Source: Alphaproteobacteria bacterium UBA7691 (GTDB lineage Bacteria > Pseudomonadota > Alphaproteobacteria > Ferrovibrionales > Ferrovibrionaceae). Taken from it: a stretch of DNA of 13,760 bases. The DNA is taken from the NCBI GenBank assembly GCA_002482765.1, contig DLGP01000039.1:1-13760 (forward strand), given 5' to 3'. Positions 12,349 to 13,760 of the stretch are shown here, piece by piece. A program made the translations under genes and the position numbers. The notes beneath the pieces are model-generated. The model searched no databases. It saw only the letters and a list, made by a program, of their open reading frames with translations, and had not been told where the DNA came from. Numbering within the stretch: the stretch's first letter is position 1; each line of letters begins with the position of its first letter.

Positions 12349-13760
12349 TCACCCCATATTGACGGCGTAAACCGCCTGCGGCTCGGGGAAACCCTTGAGG
12401 CTGCGCATGCCGAGGGAGAGAAACGCGAAGCCGGTGCCGGTGCAGGCCTGATTGACCGCATCGGCCACCACAATCTGGCCGGCTTCGGCCAGGGCGCAGA
12501 CCCGCGCCGATAGCTGCACGGTGGAGCCAAACAGGTCGTCGCCGGCCTTGATCGGCTGGCCGGCGCTGACGCCGATACGCAGCTTGAGCGGCAGGGCCGG
12601 CATGATTTCGTTATGCACCCGCACTTCGCTCTGGATCTGCACGGCGGCGCGCACCGCCTGCAACGGGCGGTCAAAGGCCAGCATGGCGCCATCGCCGGTA
12701 TGTTTGATCCAGCGCCCGTTATGATCCTCCACCGCCTGGCGCACGATGCGGTCATGCGCCTGCACCAGTTCCATTTGCAGCTTGTCGCCATGGATCTGGG
12801 TGAATTCGGTCGAGCCGATAATGTCGGTGAACATCACCGAAATATGCTCCACCGGGCGGCCATCGCTTTTGCTGACCCAGCGATCAACCAGGGCGCTGCC
12901 GGCCGGCATGCCATCGGCCAGTTTGCCATCCCATGTCAGGCCGGCCTGATACATTTCCATGTAGCGCGGCTCGGCCAGGTATTCCTGATAATTGCCGGCA
13001 AAGCGACGCGCGCTGCGTTCGTCGTCAAACACCTGGATCAGGCTTTCGGCCAGCACAAAGCGCAACTCATGCTCGCCCCATTGTTTCAGTTTGCCGGCCT
13101 GTTCGCACAAACCGGCCATGAAGAGATGCAGGCCGAAACGCATATGCGGCGTGATCTGGTTCTGCTCGGCGGCGCCGGGCTGGTTCAGCAGCCGGCCGAT
13201 CCAGGCCCGCGCCAGGGTGACAAAACCCTGCACCACGGCCAGCAGGCCGCGATGCCGCTCAGGCTCCACCTTGCTGTCGGCATCCTCGGGATCAAGTTGC
13301 ACCATGGCATCCGGTGCCGGCTCCAGCTCCAGCGGCTTTAATTCTTCCTTGGGCGGCGGCGGCGGTGCGGCGGCGGCAATGGGCTGCGGCGCTGCCGCTG
13401 TTGCCGGCTGGGCATCCTTTTCGCTCAGGAAATTGAACAGCTGCCGCATCAGAAAGCCGCGCTCATCCGGCGCGGTGGCCAGCATGCCCAGGCCAACGGC
13501 GGCGGCCAATGCGAAGGCGCCACCCATGCCGGCAAGGGCCGTGGTTGAAATGGCACTCAATGCGCCGACTGCCTTCAAGCCAACCATCAGGATAGTAATG
13601 GCGCCCACCACCAGGGCAGCAAGCAGCATGAAGATGGCCTGGCGGCCGCGCGATGAAAGCTCTGCCGGCTCAGGGCTGCTGGATGCCTGGCCGGCGGGCG
13701 TGGCCTTGGCCGCCGCCGCCTGCGGCCGGGCCTGGGCGCCTGGCAGGCTGCGCGCTGCCA
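12349..13760 (-). CDS. Membrane-anchored class III adenylate/guanylate cyclase (5' partial)
   Basis: The frame continues open to the window edge. An ATG at 13629 gives 426 residues, but it lies inside an apparent transmembrane segment preceded by SSRGRQAIF and a Pro/Ala/Ser-rich stretch, so the true start is probably beyond 13760. Numbered from that ATG, two hydrophobic segments (1-23 and 30-52), a Pro/Ala linker (about 73-100), a helical region (about 125-255) and the cyclase domain (about 262-426) follow. Metal-binding Asp269 is in FTDIIGSTEF, Lys309 and Asp313 in IKHTGDG. DLFGSTVQLSAR holds Gln372 and Arg376 where many relatives have Asn and Arg. I recall a VQLAAR wording as common in one family branch, so the substitution is probably native. 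The likely product is cAMP or cGMP, but specificity is not readable here. It converges with the 12070 gene, leaving only three bases between stops. Confidence 0.9.
   Translation of the reverse strand, partial: AARSLPGAQARPQAAAAKATPAGQASSSPEPAELSSRGRQAIFMLLAALVVGAITILMVGLKAVGALSAISTTALAGMGGAFALAAAVGLGMLATAPDERGFLMRQLFNFLSEKDAQPATAAAPQPIAAAAPPPPPKEELKPLELEPAPDAMVQLDPEDADSKVEPERHRGLLAVVQGFVTLARAWIGRLLNQPGAAEQNQITPHMRFGLHLFMAGLCEQAGKLKQWGEHELRFVLAESLIQVFDDERSARRFAGNYQEYLAEPRYMEMYQAGLTWDGKLADGMPAGSALVDRWVSKSDGRPVEHISVMFTDIIGSTEFTQIHGDKLQMELVQAHDRIVRQAVEDHNGRWIKHTGDGAMLAFDRPLQAVRAAVQIQSEVRVHNEIMPALPLKLRIGVSAGQPIKAGDDLFGSTVQLSARVCALAEAGQIVVADAVNQACTGTGFAFLSLGMRSLKGFPEPQAVYAVNMG

Overview
The window looks like the chromosome of a GC-rich alphaproteobacterium. 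The reasons are the dense G/C-ending codon use, the order aminotransferase - homoserine dehydrogenase - class II FBPase - RecJ, and an AlaC-type aminotransferase with clear alphaproteobacterial wording. A Rhodospirillales/Ferrovibrio-like source is possible, but I cannot confirm a genus from sequence alone.

Left part (1-6760, + strand). A short 3' tail of an unseen upstream gene is followed by a lipoprotein with a C-terminal OmpA-like domain and its own intrinsic terminator. A tight four-gene run follows: an AlaC-like aminotransferase, hom, glpX and recJ. hom and glpX each start on a 1-nt TGATG overlap with the preceding stop, and recJ starts 2 nt after the glpX stop. The run links amino-acid synthesis (alanine or aspartate-family), gluconeogenesis and DNA repair, and ends at a strong hairpin with A/T flanks that can serve both strands.

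Middle part (6763-8625). On the - strand, a two-gene unit encodes an outer-membrane beta-barrel protein and a small secreted four-cysteine protein of unknown function. A perfect TATAAT lies upstream. The next 330 bp are non-coding and hold a 12-bp palindrome and a pair of imperfect direct repeats, followed by a tRNA-Glu(TTC) gene.

Accessory part (8702-10014). The 3' end of tRNA-Glu (19 nt running from the T-stem into downstream DNA) reappears with a single-base deletion about 1.3 kb downstream. This is what an att pair left by tRNA-targeted integration looks like. The DNA between the copies is visibly more AT-rich than its surroundings. It carries a ParD-like antitoxin, a truncated ParE-like toxin, and a divergent XRE regulator fused to an extra C-terminal beta-rich domain, but no integrase. 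I regard this mini-island as the best discovery target in the window.

Right part (10015-13760). A small unknown - strand protein faces a + strand secreted FecR-Hint fusion. Between them lies an 18-bp perfect inverted repeat next to a tandem 13-mer. A one-helix membrane protein and a convergent membrane-anchored class III nucleotide cyclase follow. The cyclase frame stays open to the window edge, so it is probably cut off at its N-terminus.
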